The notes beneath the pieces were generated by a model. The model did no database searches. It was not told the DNA's origin and worked only from the letters and a program-made list of their open reading frames with translations. Shown piece by piece: positions 23,036-30,906 of a stretch of DNA of 34,723 nt (position 1 is the stretch's first letter; the number at the start of each line of letters is the position of its first letter). A program made the translations under genes and the position numbers. The stretch comes from Alphaproteobacteria bacterium (lineage in GTDB: Bacteria; Pseudomonadota; Alphaproteobacteria; UBA2966): NCBI GenBank assembly GCA_030740435.1, contig JASLXG010000225.1, positions 1-34,723 on the forward strand, in the 5' to 3' direction.

Positions 23036-23746
23036 ATGACCGTGACCGCACCGCAATCCGACGCTACCCTCGACGTCGCCGCCAACCTGGCCCAGGTGGA
23101 GAGACACATCATCGAGGCCGCCGAGGCGGCCGGCCGCGAGGCCGGCGAGATCGGCCTGGTGGCTATTTCCAAGACCCACGAGGCGGCGCGCATCCGCCCG
23201 GCCCTGGCCGCCGGCCAGCGCCGCTTCGGCGAAAACCGGGTGCAGGAGGCGGCCGCCAAGTGGCCGGCCTTGCGCGAAGAATGGCCCGACCTGGTGCTGC
23301 ACCTGGTCGGCCCCTTGCAGACCAACAAGGCACGCCAGGCGGTCGAGCTCTTCGACCTCATCGAGACCGTCGACCGGCCCAAGCTGGCGCGGGTGCTGGC
23401 CCGCGAGATGGAGCGTAGCGGGCGCCGGCCCGATTGCCTGATCGAGGTCAACGTGGGCCAAGAGCCGCAAAAGGCCGGCGTCGTGCCGCACCTGCTCGAG
23501 GCCTTCATCAAGGAATGCCGCGAGAGCTACCAACTGCCGCTGGCCGGTCTGATGTGCATCCCGCCCATCGATCAGGAACCGGCGCCCTATTTTGCGCTGC
23601 TGGCCAAGCTGGCGGCGGAGAACGGCCTGGCCGCCGTGAGCATGGGCATGAGCGCCGATTACCAGATCGCCATCGAGTTCGGCGCCACTCTGGTGCGCGT
23701 CGGCACCGCCATCTTCGGCCCCCGTCAGCCCTATCCGCGGTCCTAG
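23036..23746 (+). CDS. yggS: PLP homeostasis protein (YggS/PLPBP family)
   Basis: The 236-residue protein binds pyridoxal 5'-phosphate without known catalysis and keeps PLP and amino-acid pools in balance. The PLP lysine is Lys46 in L-V-A-I-S-K-T-H. Other family marks are G-E-N-R-V-Q-E, H-L-V-G-P-L-Q-T-N-K, L-A-G-L-M-C-I-P and the final L/V-S-M-G-M-S-x-D-Y and V-R-V-G-T-A-I-F-G. The ATG at 23036 has no good Shine-Dalgarno; an upstream extension is possible but would run into the opposite gene. Neighbouring kbl and the ThiE-like gene are also vitamin-dependent or vitamin-related, but that may be chance. Confidence 0.93.
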   Translation: MTVTAPQSDATLDVAANLAQVERHIIEAAEAAGREAGEIGLVAISKTHEAARIRPALAAGQRRFGENRVQEAAAKWPALREEWPDLVLHLVGPLQTNKARQAVELFDLIETVDRPKLARVLAREMERSGRRPDCLIEVNVGQEPQKAGVVPHLLEAFIKECRESYQLPLAGLMCIPPIDQEPAPYFALLAKLAAENGLAAVSMGMSADYQIAIEFGATLVRVGTAIFGPRQPYPRS

Positions 23747-23771
23747 CCCGCTGGTTTCTAGGGTGGATGGC

Positions 23772-24626
23772 ATGGAAAGGCTGAGCAGCGAAATCGTCGC
23801 CGAGGGGTTCTTTTTTCTCGAAGGGCCGCGCTGGCATGAAGGGCGGCTGTGGTTCTCCGACATGATGGGCGGCGTGGTTTATGCCCTGGATGGCGAAGGC
23901 CGGTCCGAGGCCATCGTGGCCGTGCCCGAGCGGCCCTCGGGGCTCGGTTTCCTGCCCGACGGCACGCCCTTGGTGGTCTCCATGCGCGATCGCTGCCTCT
24001 ATCGTATCGAAGCCGGCGCCTTGGCGCTGCATGCCGATCTCTCCGATCTGGCGGCCGGCGATACCAATGACATGGTGGTCGACGCCCAGGGCCGTGCCTA
24101 CATTGGCAACATGGGCTTCGATTATTGGCAGGACCCCGATGCCTTCGTGCCCAGCACGGTCATCGCCGTCGAGCCCGACGGCGCGGCCCGCATTGCCGCG
24201 GACGGTTTCGATTTTCTCAACGGCATGGCAATCGATAGCAATACCGGGCGTCTGATCGTCGCCGAATCCTACGGCAAGCGACTCAAGGCGCTGGACATCG
24301 AGGCCGACGGTAGGCTCGCCAACCCGTGCACTTTCGCCGACTTGGGCGACCACACACCTGACGGTATCTGCCTTGATGCCGAAGGTGCGGTCTGGGTCGC
24401 CGCCTACCTGCAAGGCGTCTTTCTGCGGGTCCAGGAAGGCGGCGCCATCAGCTGCCTGGTCACCCCGACGGCTCGGCGCGCCGTGGCCTGCCAGCTTGGC
24501 GGCGACGACGGCCGCACGCTTTATTGCCTGACGTCCTCGGGCGGTTCGGAGCGCCGCCGGGCGGCCGAAAAGGGTGGCCGCGTCGAGAGTCTGCGTGTTG
24601 CGGTGCCCGGGGCGGGCTCGCCTTAA
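23772..24626 (+). CDS. SMP-30/gluconolactonase/LRE family protein
   Basis: The 284-residue product is a six-bladed beta-propeller sugar-lactone lactonase-like protein. The N-terminus has E-G-P-R-W-H, whose Glu binds the metal ion, then W-F-S-D-M. Further metal ligands are in N-G-M-A-I-D (about residue 152) and T-P-D-G-I-C-L-D (about 196). ATG 23772 is preceded by AGGGTGG at five bases; a GTG nine bases upstream lacks a site. The stop overlaps that of aroQ on the other strand by two bases. The physiological lactone is not known. Confidence 0.88.
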   Translation: MERLSSEIVAEGFFFLEGPRWHEGRLWFSDMMGGVVYALDGEGRSEAIVAVPERPSGLGFLPDGTPLVVSMRDRCLYRIEAGALALHADLSDLAAGDTNDMVVDAQGRAYIGNMGFDYWQDPDAFVPSTVIAVEPDGAARIAADGFDFLNGMAIDSNTGRLIVAESYGKRLKALDIEADGRLANPCTFADLGDHTPDGICLDAEGAVWVAAYLQGVFLRVQEGGAISCLVTPTARRAVACQLGGDDGRTLYCLTSSGGSERRRAAEKGGRVESLRVAVPGAGSP

Positions 24627-25075
24627 GCGCTTTCCCGCCTCTCGGCGATCACGCCGAGCAGGGCGTCGAGCCCGACCAGGTAGGAGTTCGCCCCCAGCCC
24701 GGCCACCACGCCGACCGCCTCACCCGAGGTCACGGGTTCGATGCCACGGGCCTCGGTGTTGCTCATGTGGACCTCGACGTAGGGCAGCCGCACCGCCCGC
24801 AAACAATCGCGCAGCGCATAGCCGGCGTGGGAGAATCCGGCCGGGTTCATCAGCAGGCCGTCGACGCCGGCCTCGGCCGCGGCATAGATGCGGTCCATGG
24901 CCAGGCCTTCGACGTTGCTTTGGAAGAACTCGACCGAGCAGCCCCGCTCGGCCGCCCGCGCCGCCACCAGGGCGTTGACCTCTTCGAGCGTCCGGGTGCC
25001 GTAGAATTCCGGCTCGCGCTTGCCCAGCCAGTTCATGTTGGCGCCGTTCAGCACCAGGATGGCGATCGAGGTTAT
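24623..25075 (-). CDS. aroQ: Type II 3-dehydroquinate dehydratase, apparent ATA start
   Basis: The product (150 residues from ATA 25075) catalyses the third step of the shikimate pathway. Family motifs are L-V-L-N-G-A-N-M-N-W-L-G-K-R-E-P with Arg20 and the catalytic Tyr25 in F-Y-G, F-F-Q-S-N-V-E-G, M-N-P-A-G-F-S-H, and E-V-H-M-S-N with His103. N-x-x-A-R-G replaces the more usual N-V-H-x-R-E. No ATG, GTG or TTG lies before the first strand. An AAAGG is seven bases upstream of ATA, and ATA overlaps the TAA of the selenoprotein gene (ATAA), as ATG often overlaps TGA. A GTG at 25054 would remove the first strand. It provides precursor for the trpEG pathway. Confidence 0.85.
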   Translation of the reverse strand: MTSIAILVLNGANMNWLGKREPEFYGTRTLEEVNALVAARAAERGCSVEFFQSNVEGLAMDRIYAAAEAGVDGLLMNPAGFSHAGYALRDCLRAVRLPYVEVHMSNTEARGIEPVTSGEAVGVVAGLGANSYLVGLDALLGVIAERRESA

Positions 25076-25548
25076 GACTTGGCCTTTCGCGATTCGTAGA
25101 ACTTGATCAGGCTGACCACGTCGGCGGCGTCGATGCGGCCCAAGGGGCCCGAGCTGTAGGACGAGGTGACGACACGGCCGTCGCCGCCGACCACGAACTC
25201 CGAGGGCTGGATGAAGTTGCGTTTCTCCTCCCACCAGGCGCCGATCTTGTCGGCGTCCTCGCGCTTCACCCCCTCGGCCACGGCAAAGGGCAGGCCGTCG
25301 GCCACCTCGCGCGCCTTGTCGCCGCTATCGACGCTGGCCGCCGCGACGGCGGCAACGATGCCCTGCAGCTCGTCATGGATCTTGGCGAAGCCGTCCAACT
25401 GACGGCGGCAGTAGGGTCACCAGTGGCCGCGATAGAAGAGGATGACGCGGTAGTTGCCCGCCAGGCCGCCGGGCAGATTCAAGCTTCCGCCGCCGACCAG
25501 GTCGAGGGTGAGCTCGGGAAAGACGTCGCCGGTATTGAGTTTGGCCAT
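25072..25548 (-). CDS. Peroxiredoxin-like (AhpC/TSA) selenoprotein, in-frame TGA = Sec44
   Basis: From ATG 25548 (GGGGGAG nine bases upstream) the frame runs 158 codons with one internal TGA at 25419-25417. The protein reads ...V-I-L-F-Y-R-G-H-W-U-P-Y-C-R-R-Q-L... In the Cys-containing relatives this is F-Y-R-G-x-W-C-P-Y-C, so the TGA stands exactly at the first redox residue and Cys47 is the partner. The thioredoxin-fold context continues undisturbed on both sides, with F-V-V-G-G-D-G-R-V near residue 120. A stem-loop follows the TGA at the right distance. A plain pseudogene is unlikely because the frame is otherwise intact and a downstream gene is coupled to it. Standard gene calling would start at a later ATG (25398) and lose the active site. 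Confidence 0.88.
25390..25419 (-). promoter_or_regulatory. Candidate bacterial SECIS element with its UGA
   Basis: On the minus strand, 16 nt after the UGA comes the loop AGTTG, enclosed by GCCGTC and GACGGC (perfect 6-bp stem). A UGA-to-loop distance of at least 16 nt and a G among the first two loop bases meet the known rules for bacterial SECIS elements. Confidence 0.65.
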
Positions 25549-25655
25549 CGTTGCCGCTCCCCCAAAAGGGTCGATCTGGCGGCTATCTTAGCGCTTCGTC
25601 CGCGCCAGGCAACGATGACCTTGACGCTTGCCCGCCGAATACCAGGTCTTTGCTC

Positions 25656-26144
25656 ATGAACGATTTCCGTTACCAGGTGATCTCGCCCGACGGCGGGCGT
25701 TGCGACGGCTTCGAGCACCGCCCGGCGGCCGAGGCGGTGGCCCTGGAGCAGGGCGAGGGGGCGCACCTTGTCGATACCGTGGCCGCCGTCTACACGCCGC
25801 TGATCGAAATCGTCGAAGGGGGTGGGCTCAAGTTGCTGGGCTTTGGTGCCTGGAATACCGCGCAAGCCCCGGCGCGGAACCTGATCGATGCGGTCAAGAA
25901 GGGATACGAACCCTTGGTCCGGGCCTTCCTGGCCAAGGGCGGCGATCTCGCACCCGCGGCCCGCGACGGCCGCGGTGCCACGGCACTGCATTGGGCGGTG
26001 GCCGGGGGCAAGGCCGGAGTGGTGGCGCTGCTGCTGGCCCGCGGCGCCGATCCCGAGGCTCGGGACGGCCGCGGCACTTTGGTGCGCGAACTGGCCCGAC
26101 AACGCCACCCCGAGCTGCTGGCGATGCTCGATCAGCGGACCTGA
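25656..26144 (+). CDS. Ankyrin-repeat protein
   Basis: The 162-residue soluble protein has an N-terminal part without known domain (R-Y-Q-V-I-S-P-D-G-G-R). From about residue 77 come ankyrin repeats, the clearest being D-G-R-G-A-T-A-L-H-W-A-V-A-G-G-K-A-G-V-V-A-L-L-L-A-R-G-A-D-P (split here by dashes). There is no signal peptide. Ankyrin repeats bind proteins; the partner is unknown. The start ATG follows CAGGT. The divergent neighbour is the selenoprotein gene; 45 bp separate the stop from the 5'-nucleotidase gene on the same strand. Confidence 0.75.
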   Translation: MNDFRYQVISPDGGRCDGFEHRPAAEAVALEQGEGAHLVDTVAAVYTPLIEIVEGGGLKLLGFGAWNTAQAPARNLIDAVKKGYEPLVRAFLAKGGDLAPAARDGRGATALHWAVAGGKAGVVALLLARGADPEARDGRGTLVRELARQRHPELLAMLDQRT

Positions 26145-26189
26145 GAGGGTTATGATCCGGCGCCAGGGGATCCCCGCAGGAGACCGATC

Positions 26190-27692
26190 ATGCGCCACGC
26201 CATCCGCCTGCTCATCGCCGTTCTCGCCATGGCCTGGTTGCCCGCGGCGGCCCAGGGCCAGAGCGCCAAGCTGACGCTGCTGCACGTCAACGACGTCTAC
26301 CGCATCTCGCCCCGAAAGGGGCAAGGCGGCCTGGCCCCGCTGATGACGCTACTCAAGGCCGAGCGGGCCCGGGCCGAGCACCACCTGACGACGCTGGGCG
26401 GCGACCTCCTGTCGCCGTCCTTGCTCTCGGGCCTGACCCAGGGCCGGCAGATGATCGAGATTTTCAATGCGCTCGGTCTCGACGCCGCCGGCTTGGGCAA
26501 CCACGAGTTCGACTTCGGCAGCGAGGTCTTGCGCCGCCGGATCGCCGAATCCAGCTTTCCCTGGCTGGCCAGTAACACGCTCGGCGCCGACGGCCGGCCC
26601 TTCGTGGGCCGGGCCATGCTGCTGCACCAGGTGGGGCCCTTCAAGGTCGGGCTGATGGGCCTGATCACGCCGGAGACCCGGACCCTCTCCAGCCCCGGGG
26701 CCGAGGTCCGCTTCGCCCCCGTGGTCGAGACCGCCCGGGCCATGGTGGCTCTGCTGCGCCAGCAGAAAGCCGACCTGGTGATCGCCCTCACCCACCTCGA
26801 CCTGGCGGCCGACCGGGCGCTGGCCCGGGCCGTGCCCGGCATCGACGTCATCCTGGGCGGCCACGACCACGACCCCATGATGATCTACGAGCGCGGTACC
26901 GTCATCGCCAAGGCGGGCTCGGACGCCCATTACCTGGCGGTGATCGACCTCGAGCTCGAAATGACAAAGGGGCGGAGCGGCCCCAAGCTGGCCATCCGGC
27001 CCCAGTGGCGGCTGGTTTCGACCCGTGGCGTCCAGCCCCATGCCGGGGCGGGCGCCATCGTCGCCAAGTACGAATCGTTGTTGGCCAAGGAACTCGGCGT
27101 CGCCGTGGGCCGCAGCGAAACGCCGCTCGACAGCCGCCGCGCCAGCGTGCGCGGCGGTGAAAGCGCCATCGGCAACCTGATCGCCGACGCCATGCGGGCG
27201 GTTGTTGGTGCCGATGTGGCGCTGACCAACGGCGGCGGCATCCGGGGCGACCGGACCTACCGGGCCGGCACCATGCTGAGCCGCAAGGACGTGCTGGGCG
27301 AGTTGCCCTTTGGCAACGTCACCGTGCTGCTCGAGGTCTCGGGCGCCGAACTCAGGGCGGCCCTGGAGAACGGCGTCAGCCGGATCGAGGACACGGCCGG
27401 GCGCTTTCCCCAGGTCTCGGGGTTGAAATTCGTCTACGACACCAAGGCGCCGCCGGGCAGCCGCCTGCTCGAGGTCGAGGTCGGCGGCAAGCCGCTTGAT
27501 CCCGCCCGGCGTTACCGGCTGGCCACCAACGACTACATCGCCAGGGGCGGCGACGGCTACGCCGTACTCAAGGGCGCCAAGCGTCTTATCGATGCCTCGG
27601 GGGCCAAGCTGATGGCCACCATGGTGATGGATTTCATTGCCGCCCGGGAGAGCGTGGCGCCCAAGGTGGAAGGCCGAATTTTGGCCAAATAG
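26190..27692 (+). CDS. Periplasmic 5'-nucleotidase / bifunctional metallophosphatase (UshA-like)
   Basis: The 500-residue protein has a signal peptide (about 1-24, A-A-Q-G-Q). The metal-binding phosphatase domain shows L-L-H-V-N-D with His32 and Asp35, T-L-G-G-D-L-L-S with Asp72, G-N-H-E-F-D-F-G with Asn104/His105, and I-L-G-G-H-D-H-D. The C-terminal substrate domain has N-G-G-G-I-R-G-D and T-N-D-Y-I-A-R-G-G-D-G-Y. It hydrolyses nucleotides or other phosphate esters in the periplasm to recover phosphate and nucleosides. Size is slightly below E. coli UshA. The start follows CGCAGGAG. Confidence 0.92.
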   Translation: MRHAIRLLIAVLAMAWLPAAAQGQSAKLTLLHVNDVYRISPRKGQGGLAPLMTLLKAERARAEHHLTTLGGDLLSPSLLSGLTQGRQMIEIFNALGLDAAGLGNHEFDFGSEVLRRRIAESSFPWLASNTLGADGRPFVGRAMLLHQVGPFKVGLMGLITPETRTLSSPGAEVRFAPVVETARAMVALLRQQKADLVIALTHLDLAADRALARAVPGIDVILGGHDHDPMMIYERGTVIAKAGSDAHYLAVIDLELEMTKGRSGPKLAIRPQWRLVSTRGVQPHAGAGAIVAKYESLLAKELGVAVGRSETPLDSRRASVRGGESAIGNLIADAMRAVVGADVALTNGGGIRGDRTYRAGTMLSRKDVLGELPFGNVTVLLEVSGAELRAALENGVSRIEDTAGRFPQVSGLKFVYDTKAPPGSRLLEVEVGGKPLDPARRYRLATNDYIARGGDGYAVLKGAKRLIDASGAKLMATMVMDFIAARESVAPKVEGRILAK

Positions 27693-27722
27693 GTTTTGCG
27701 TCGAAGCGAGAAGGCGGTGGTT

Positions 27723-27833
27723 TTGTGGGATCCTCACCGGCCGGGCGAAGTCTTGATTCGACCCTCACCGGGCGGGCGCTCCGCGCCCTTGGCCTCCGCC
27801 CCCCCCCAAGGGGCGCGCGGCTTAGAGCTGCGG
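27723..27833 (+). repeat. Dispersed repeat family B, copy 2 with partial duplication
   Basis: Thirty bases after the nucleotidase stop, TTTTGTGGGATCCTCACCGG leads into two direct copies of CCTCACCGGSCGGGCG (27732 and 27763). The second copy continues through GCGCTCCGCGCCCTTGGCC, a run of C, CAAGGGGC and GGCTTAGAGCTGCGG. The same blocks, in the same order, form copy 1 (171-234, minus strand), where TTTTGTAGACCCTCACCGG again follows a gene end. Confidence 0.6.
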
Positions 27834-27894
27834 CCACTTGTGTCTTTTTCTGATTAGTCTTGGTGCAACAGGAGCAACGCGACCCGCCGCTACT

Positions 27895-27986
27895 GCGGCG
27901 CCCCCGCGGAGGCTGCGGACCGTGAGGTCCGCCGCCGTGAGCGACAAAAAACTAGAGTGGATCTCATCAACTGAGATCCGCTCTAG
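27895..27986 (-). repeat. Dispersed repeat family A, copy 1 (terminator plus conserved flank)
   Basis: Read on the minus strand from the dac stop codon: AGCGGATCTCAGTT...TGAGATCC, T6, then GTCGCTCACGGCGGCGGACC and a further GC-rich part. The same series follows the phasin stop at 34090. Similarity fades at about 27895. Confidence 0.7.
27946..27986 (-). terminator. Intrinsic terminator of the DD-carboxypeptidase gene
   Basis: A 15-bp stem (27952-27966 with 27972-27986, one G-T pair, five-base loop) includes the stop codon TAG in its arm and is followed on the minus strand by six T (27951-27946). Confidence 0.88.
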
Positions 27987-29401
27987 CGTTGCGCCACTTC
28001 GAGGAACCGGCTGTCGTTCGGTGGCAGGGTGACGCAGCCCAGGCCGCGTTGCTTCAAGAGCCGGCAGGCCTCGCCGGCGTCGCCTTGGCTGAGGCCGATC
28101 AACTGGGCCCGGTAAAGTGCCCGGGCCGAGCCCAGGTCGATGGAGACGCGGGCGTGGCGCAGCCGCCGGGGCAGCAGCCGGGCCGCCCGTTCGGCCCGCA
28201 GCCGGGCCTTGCCGTAGCCCCTGTAGGCGCCCACCTGGACGCCCCACCAGCCACTGGAGGGTGGTGTCGGGCTGGCCGCCATGGGCTTGTCGGGTAGGGT
28301 CCGGCTCGACGCCTGCCTGGTTGTCTGTTCGGTCCCTGTGGCGGCCGTCGGGGCCTGGCCGGGCCGGGCCGGCCGGCGGCCGATGTTCTCGAGGCGGGCC
28401 AGCAGGCGGCGCGTCAGGTTCTGCTTGGCGGCCTTGCCCGGTTTGGCCCCATTGCCGGCGCTGCGACGCAAGGGTTTGAGTTTGACCGCCTGAGGTTTGC
28501 CGGCCTGGCGCCGGGCCACCATGTCGAGCGTCTGGGCGCGGCGGAAGGCGATGTCCATCAACCGCGCCGTCTTGCGGTCGCGCCACTTGGGGCTGCGCCC
28601 GCCCAGGACGACGCCGATCAGGCGCCGTGATCCGCGCCGGGCCGAGAAGGCCACGTTGAAGCCCGAGGCCCGGATGTAGCCGGTCTTGAGGCCGTCGGCG
28701 CCCCGGTAGCTGCGCAAGAGACGGTTGTGGTTCGTGAAGGTGCGGTTTTTGTAGCGAAACTCGCGGGTCGAGAAATAGTGGTAGTACTGCGGGAAGTCGC
28801 GCTGCAGCGCCAGCGCCAGCGTCGCCATGTCGCGGGCGGTGCTGCGCTGGTACCGGTTGGGCAGGCCCGAGGCGTTGCGAAAGCGCGTCCGTTTCATGCC
28901 CAAAAGCTTGGCCTTTTTGGTCATCTGGCCGGCGAAATTCGCTTCGTTGCCGCCCAGCGCCTCGGCCAGCACGGTGGCGGCGTCGTTGGCCGATTTCGTC
29001 ACCAGCGCCAGGATGGCGTCCTCGACGGCAATGGTCTGGCCGCGCTTGAGGCCGAGTTTGGAGGGCGTCTGGCCGGCTGCGCGCCGTGACACCGCGAGCG
29101 CCGATGAGAGTTTGATGGTGCCCTTCTCCAGGGCCTCGAAGGTCAGGTAAAGCGTCATCATCTTGGTCAGCGAGGCGGGATAGTGGCGGCGGTCGGCATT
29201 GCGCGCGAACAGCACCTTGCCGCTGTTGGCGTCGACCACGATGGCGGTATAGCGCGCTGCCTGCGCCGGGCTGGCGCCCAGGCCACAGACCAGTCCCAGT
29301 CCCAGCGCCAGACCAAGCGCCAAGCCATACCTCGCTGTGGCTAGCCTCAATGGCCAGCCGGCGGCTATCGGACCGGCCCAACCAAACAGTCGACCAAACA
29401 T
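27983..29401 (-). CDS. D-alanyl-D-alanine carboxypeptidase (peptidase S11) with C-terminal SPOR domain
   Basis: The 472-residue protein trims pentapeptide stems of peptidoglycan. A long signal/anchor region (about 1-48, ending P-A-Q-A) precedes the S11 domain. Its active-site motifs are S-L-T-K (77-80, nucleophile Ser77), S-A-N (137-139) and K-T-G (239-241). A Lys/Arg/Pro-rich linker (about 285-385) leads to a SPOR domain (about 390-465, W-G-V-Q-V-G-A-Y), which binds denuded glycan at division sites, so it probably acts at the septum. ATG 29401 is chosen because it directly precedes the signal sequence; GGAGG is closer than usual. ATGs at 29458 and 29530 are alternatives. The transcript ends at the terminator overlapping its stop codon. 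Confidence 0.92.
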   Translation of the reverse strand: MFGRLFGWAGPIAAGWPLRLATARYGLALGLALGLGLVCGLGASPAQAARYTAIVVDANSGKVLFARNADRRHYPASLTKMMTLYLTFEALEKGTIKLSSALAVSRRAAGQTPSKLGLKRGQTIAVEDAILALVTKSANDAATVLAEALGGNEANFAGQMTKKAKLLGMKRTRFRNASGLPNRYQRSTARDMATLALALQRDFPQYYHYFSTREFRYKNRTFTNHNRLLRSYRGADGLKTGYIRASGFNVAFSARRGSRRLIGVVLGGRSPKWRDRKTARLMDIAFRRAQTLDMVARRQAGKPQAVKLKPLRRSAGNGAKPGKAAKQNLTRRLLARLENIGRRPARPGQAPTAATGTEQTTRQASSRTLPDKPMAASPTPPSSGWWGVQVGAYRGYGKARLRAERAARLLPRRLRHARVSIDLGSARALYRAQLIGLSQGDAGEACRLLKQRGLGCVTLPPNDSRFLEVAQR

Positions 29402-29613
29402 GACCTCCAGTTCCTTACCGCCCCACCAGACCTTATTCGGCAGAAGGCTCAAGGTCATATCCCCACCCTGATTGCCGGCCGATTTTCCGGCAACCTTGCT
29501 GCCATTTTGTAAGCCATTGAATCCTAACATCGATTTCAAGGCAAGTATGCAATTTACGGCGATAAATTTTGGTTAACGCGAAGAATCCGAATTCGTGAAA
29601 TCATGCCACCATC

Positions 29614-30834
29614 ATGAGCAAAGGCCGTCCCCTTCGCGAGCTGCTTGCCGAGCCGATTTTTCGCCGCATCTGGCTGGTCGGCGTTTTTGCCGGCGTGGCG
29701 CGCTGGCTGGAGTTGCTGGTGGTGGGCATCTTCGCCTTCGAAGTCACGGCCTCACCCTTCCTGGTGGCGCTGCTGGTGATTCTGCGCATGCTGCCGCTGG
29801 CGGTTTTCGGCCCGCTGGTCGGCACCCTGGCCGACCGCTGGCCGCCGCGGCTGTTTCTGCTGGCCAGCCTGGGCCTGGCGACGCTGACCGCGGTGGTGTT
29901 GCTGGCGCTCTTCGTATTCGGCCTGGCCGTCTATTGGCACGTGGCGCTGGCCAGCTTCCTGGGCGGTGTGGTCTGGACCACCGACATGCCGTTGCGCCGC
30001 CGCCTCTTGGGCGATGCCGCCGGTCTCGAGCGCCTGGTACCGGCCATGAGCCTCGACAGCGCCAGCAACAATGCCACGCGCATGCTGGGGCCGCTCGTGG
30101 GCGGCGTGCTCTACCAGGCGCTGGGCAGCATCGGCGCCTTCGCCCTGATCGCCGGGCTTTCGGCGCTCTGCCTGCTGCTCATCCTGGGCGTGCCGGTCGG
30201 CACCTCGGCCGCCAAGCCGGGCCCGGCAACCCGGGTGCTGCGCGAGTTCCGCGAGGCCTTCGCCTTCGTTGCCCGTGACGGCGAAGGCGACGTGTTGCGC
30301 ATCCTGCTGGTTACCGTGGTCTTCAACATCTGGGGCTTTCCCTTCATCTCCATGATCCCGGTCATCGGCCAGGACGAACTGGCGCTCGAGGCCGGTTGGA
30401 TCGGCGGCCTGGCGGCGCTGGAGGGCGGCGGTTCCTTCCTCGGCGCCCTGGTCATCGCCGTCGCCGGCCGGGGGCTCAATCTGCGCGCCGTCTACTATTT
30501 CGGCACCATGGGCTTTCTCGCCCTGATCTTCGCCGCCGGCTGGGCGGGGGCGGCCTGGCCCCTGGCGGCCCTGCTGTTTTGCGTCGGCCTGGCCGGGGCC
30601 GGTTTCACCACCATGCAGAGCACCCTGATCTACGCCGTGGCACCGCCCGACATGCGGGGCCGCCTCTTTGGGCTGTTGGTGCTGTGCATCGGCACAGGCA
30701 TCATCGGCTTTTCCAATGTCGGCTTGATGGGCGAATGGTTCGGCGGCTCCACCGCCCTTCGCATCATCGCCCTCGAGGGACTGGTGCCGCTGCTGCTGAT
30801 CGGTATCGGTTGGCGCAAGCTGTGGCGGGGGTAG
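29614..30834 (+). CDS. Major facilitator superfamily transporter
   Basis: The 406-residue inner-membrane protein has about twelve hydrophobic segments. The loop between helices 2 and 3 reads G-P-L-V-G-T-L-A-D-R-W-P-P-R, the common MFS motif, and the central loop (about 195-225) is charged. It resembles the MFS_3/enterobactin-exporter-like group (EntS type), which exports siderophores or drugs; the substrate is unknown. The ATG at 29614 has no clear Shine-Dalgarno. It is divergent from the DD-carboxypeptidase gene and followed by the copper gene cluster 72 bp downstream. Confidence 0.88.
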   Translation: MSKGRPLRELLAEPIFRRIWLVGVFAGVARWLELLVVGIFAFEVTASPFLVALLVILRMLPLAVFGPLVGTLADRWPPRLFLLASLGLATLTAVVLLALFVFGLAVYWHVALASFLGGVVWTTDMPLRRRLLGDAAGLERLVPAMSLDSASNNATRMLGPLVGGVLYQALGSIGAFALIAGLSALCLLLILGVPVGTSAAKPGPATRVLREFREAFAFVARDGEGDVLRILLVTVVFNIWGFPFISMIPVIGQDELALEAGWIGGLAALEGGGSFLGALVIAVAGRGLNLRAVYYFGTMGFLALIFAAGWAGAAWPLAALLFCVGLAGAGFTTMQSTLIYAVAPPDMRGRLFGLLVLCIGTGIIGFSNVGLMGEWFGGSTALRIIALEGLVPLLLIGIGWRKLWRG

Positions 30835-30906
30835 GACAAGGTCCCGGGATGCGCCCGCTTGCGTGCCATGGTGCTTTCAAATAGGTTGCGCGCCGAAGGC
30901 GAATTC

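Noticed and set aside
29401-29539. N-terminal extension of the DD-carboxypeptidase to a TTG at 29539 or ATG at 29530/29458
   Set aside because: Would put about 20-45 extra residues before the signal sequence; ATG 29401 directly precedes it, though spacing of GGAGG is short, so this remains open.
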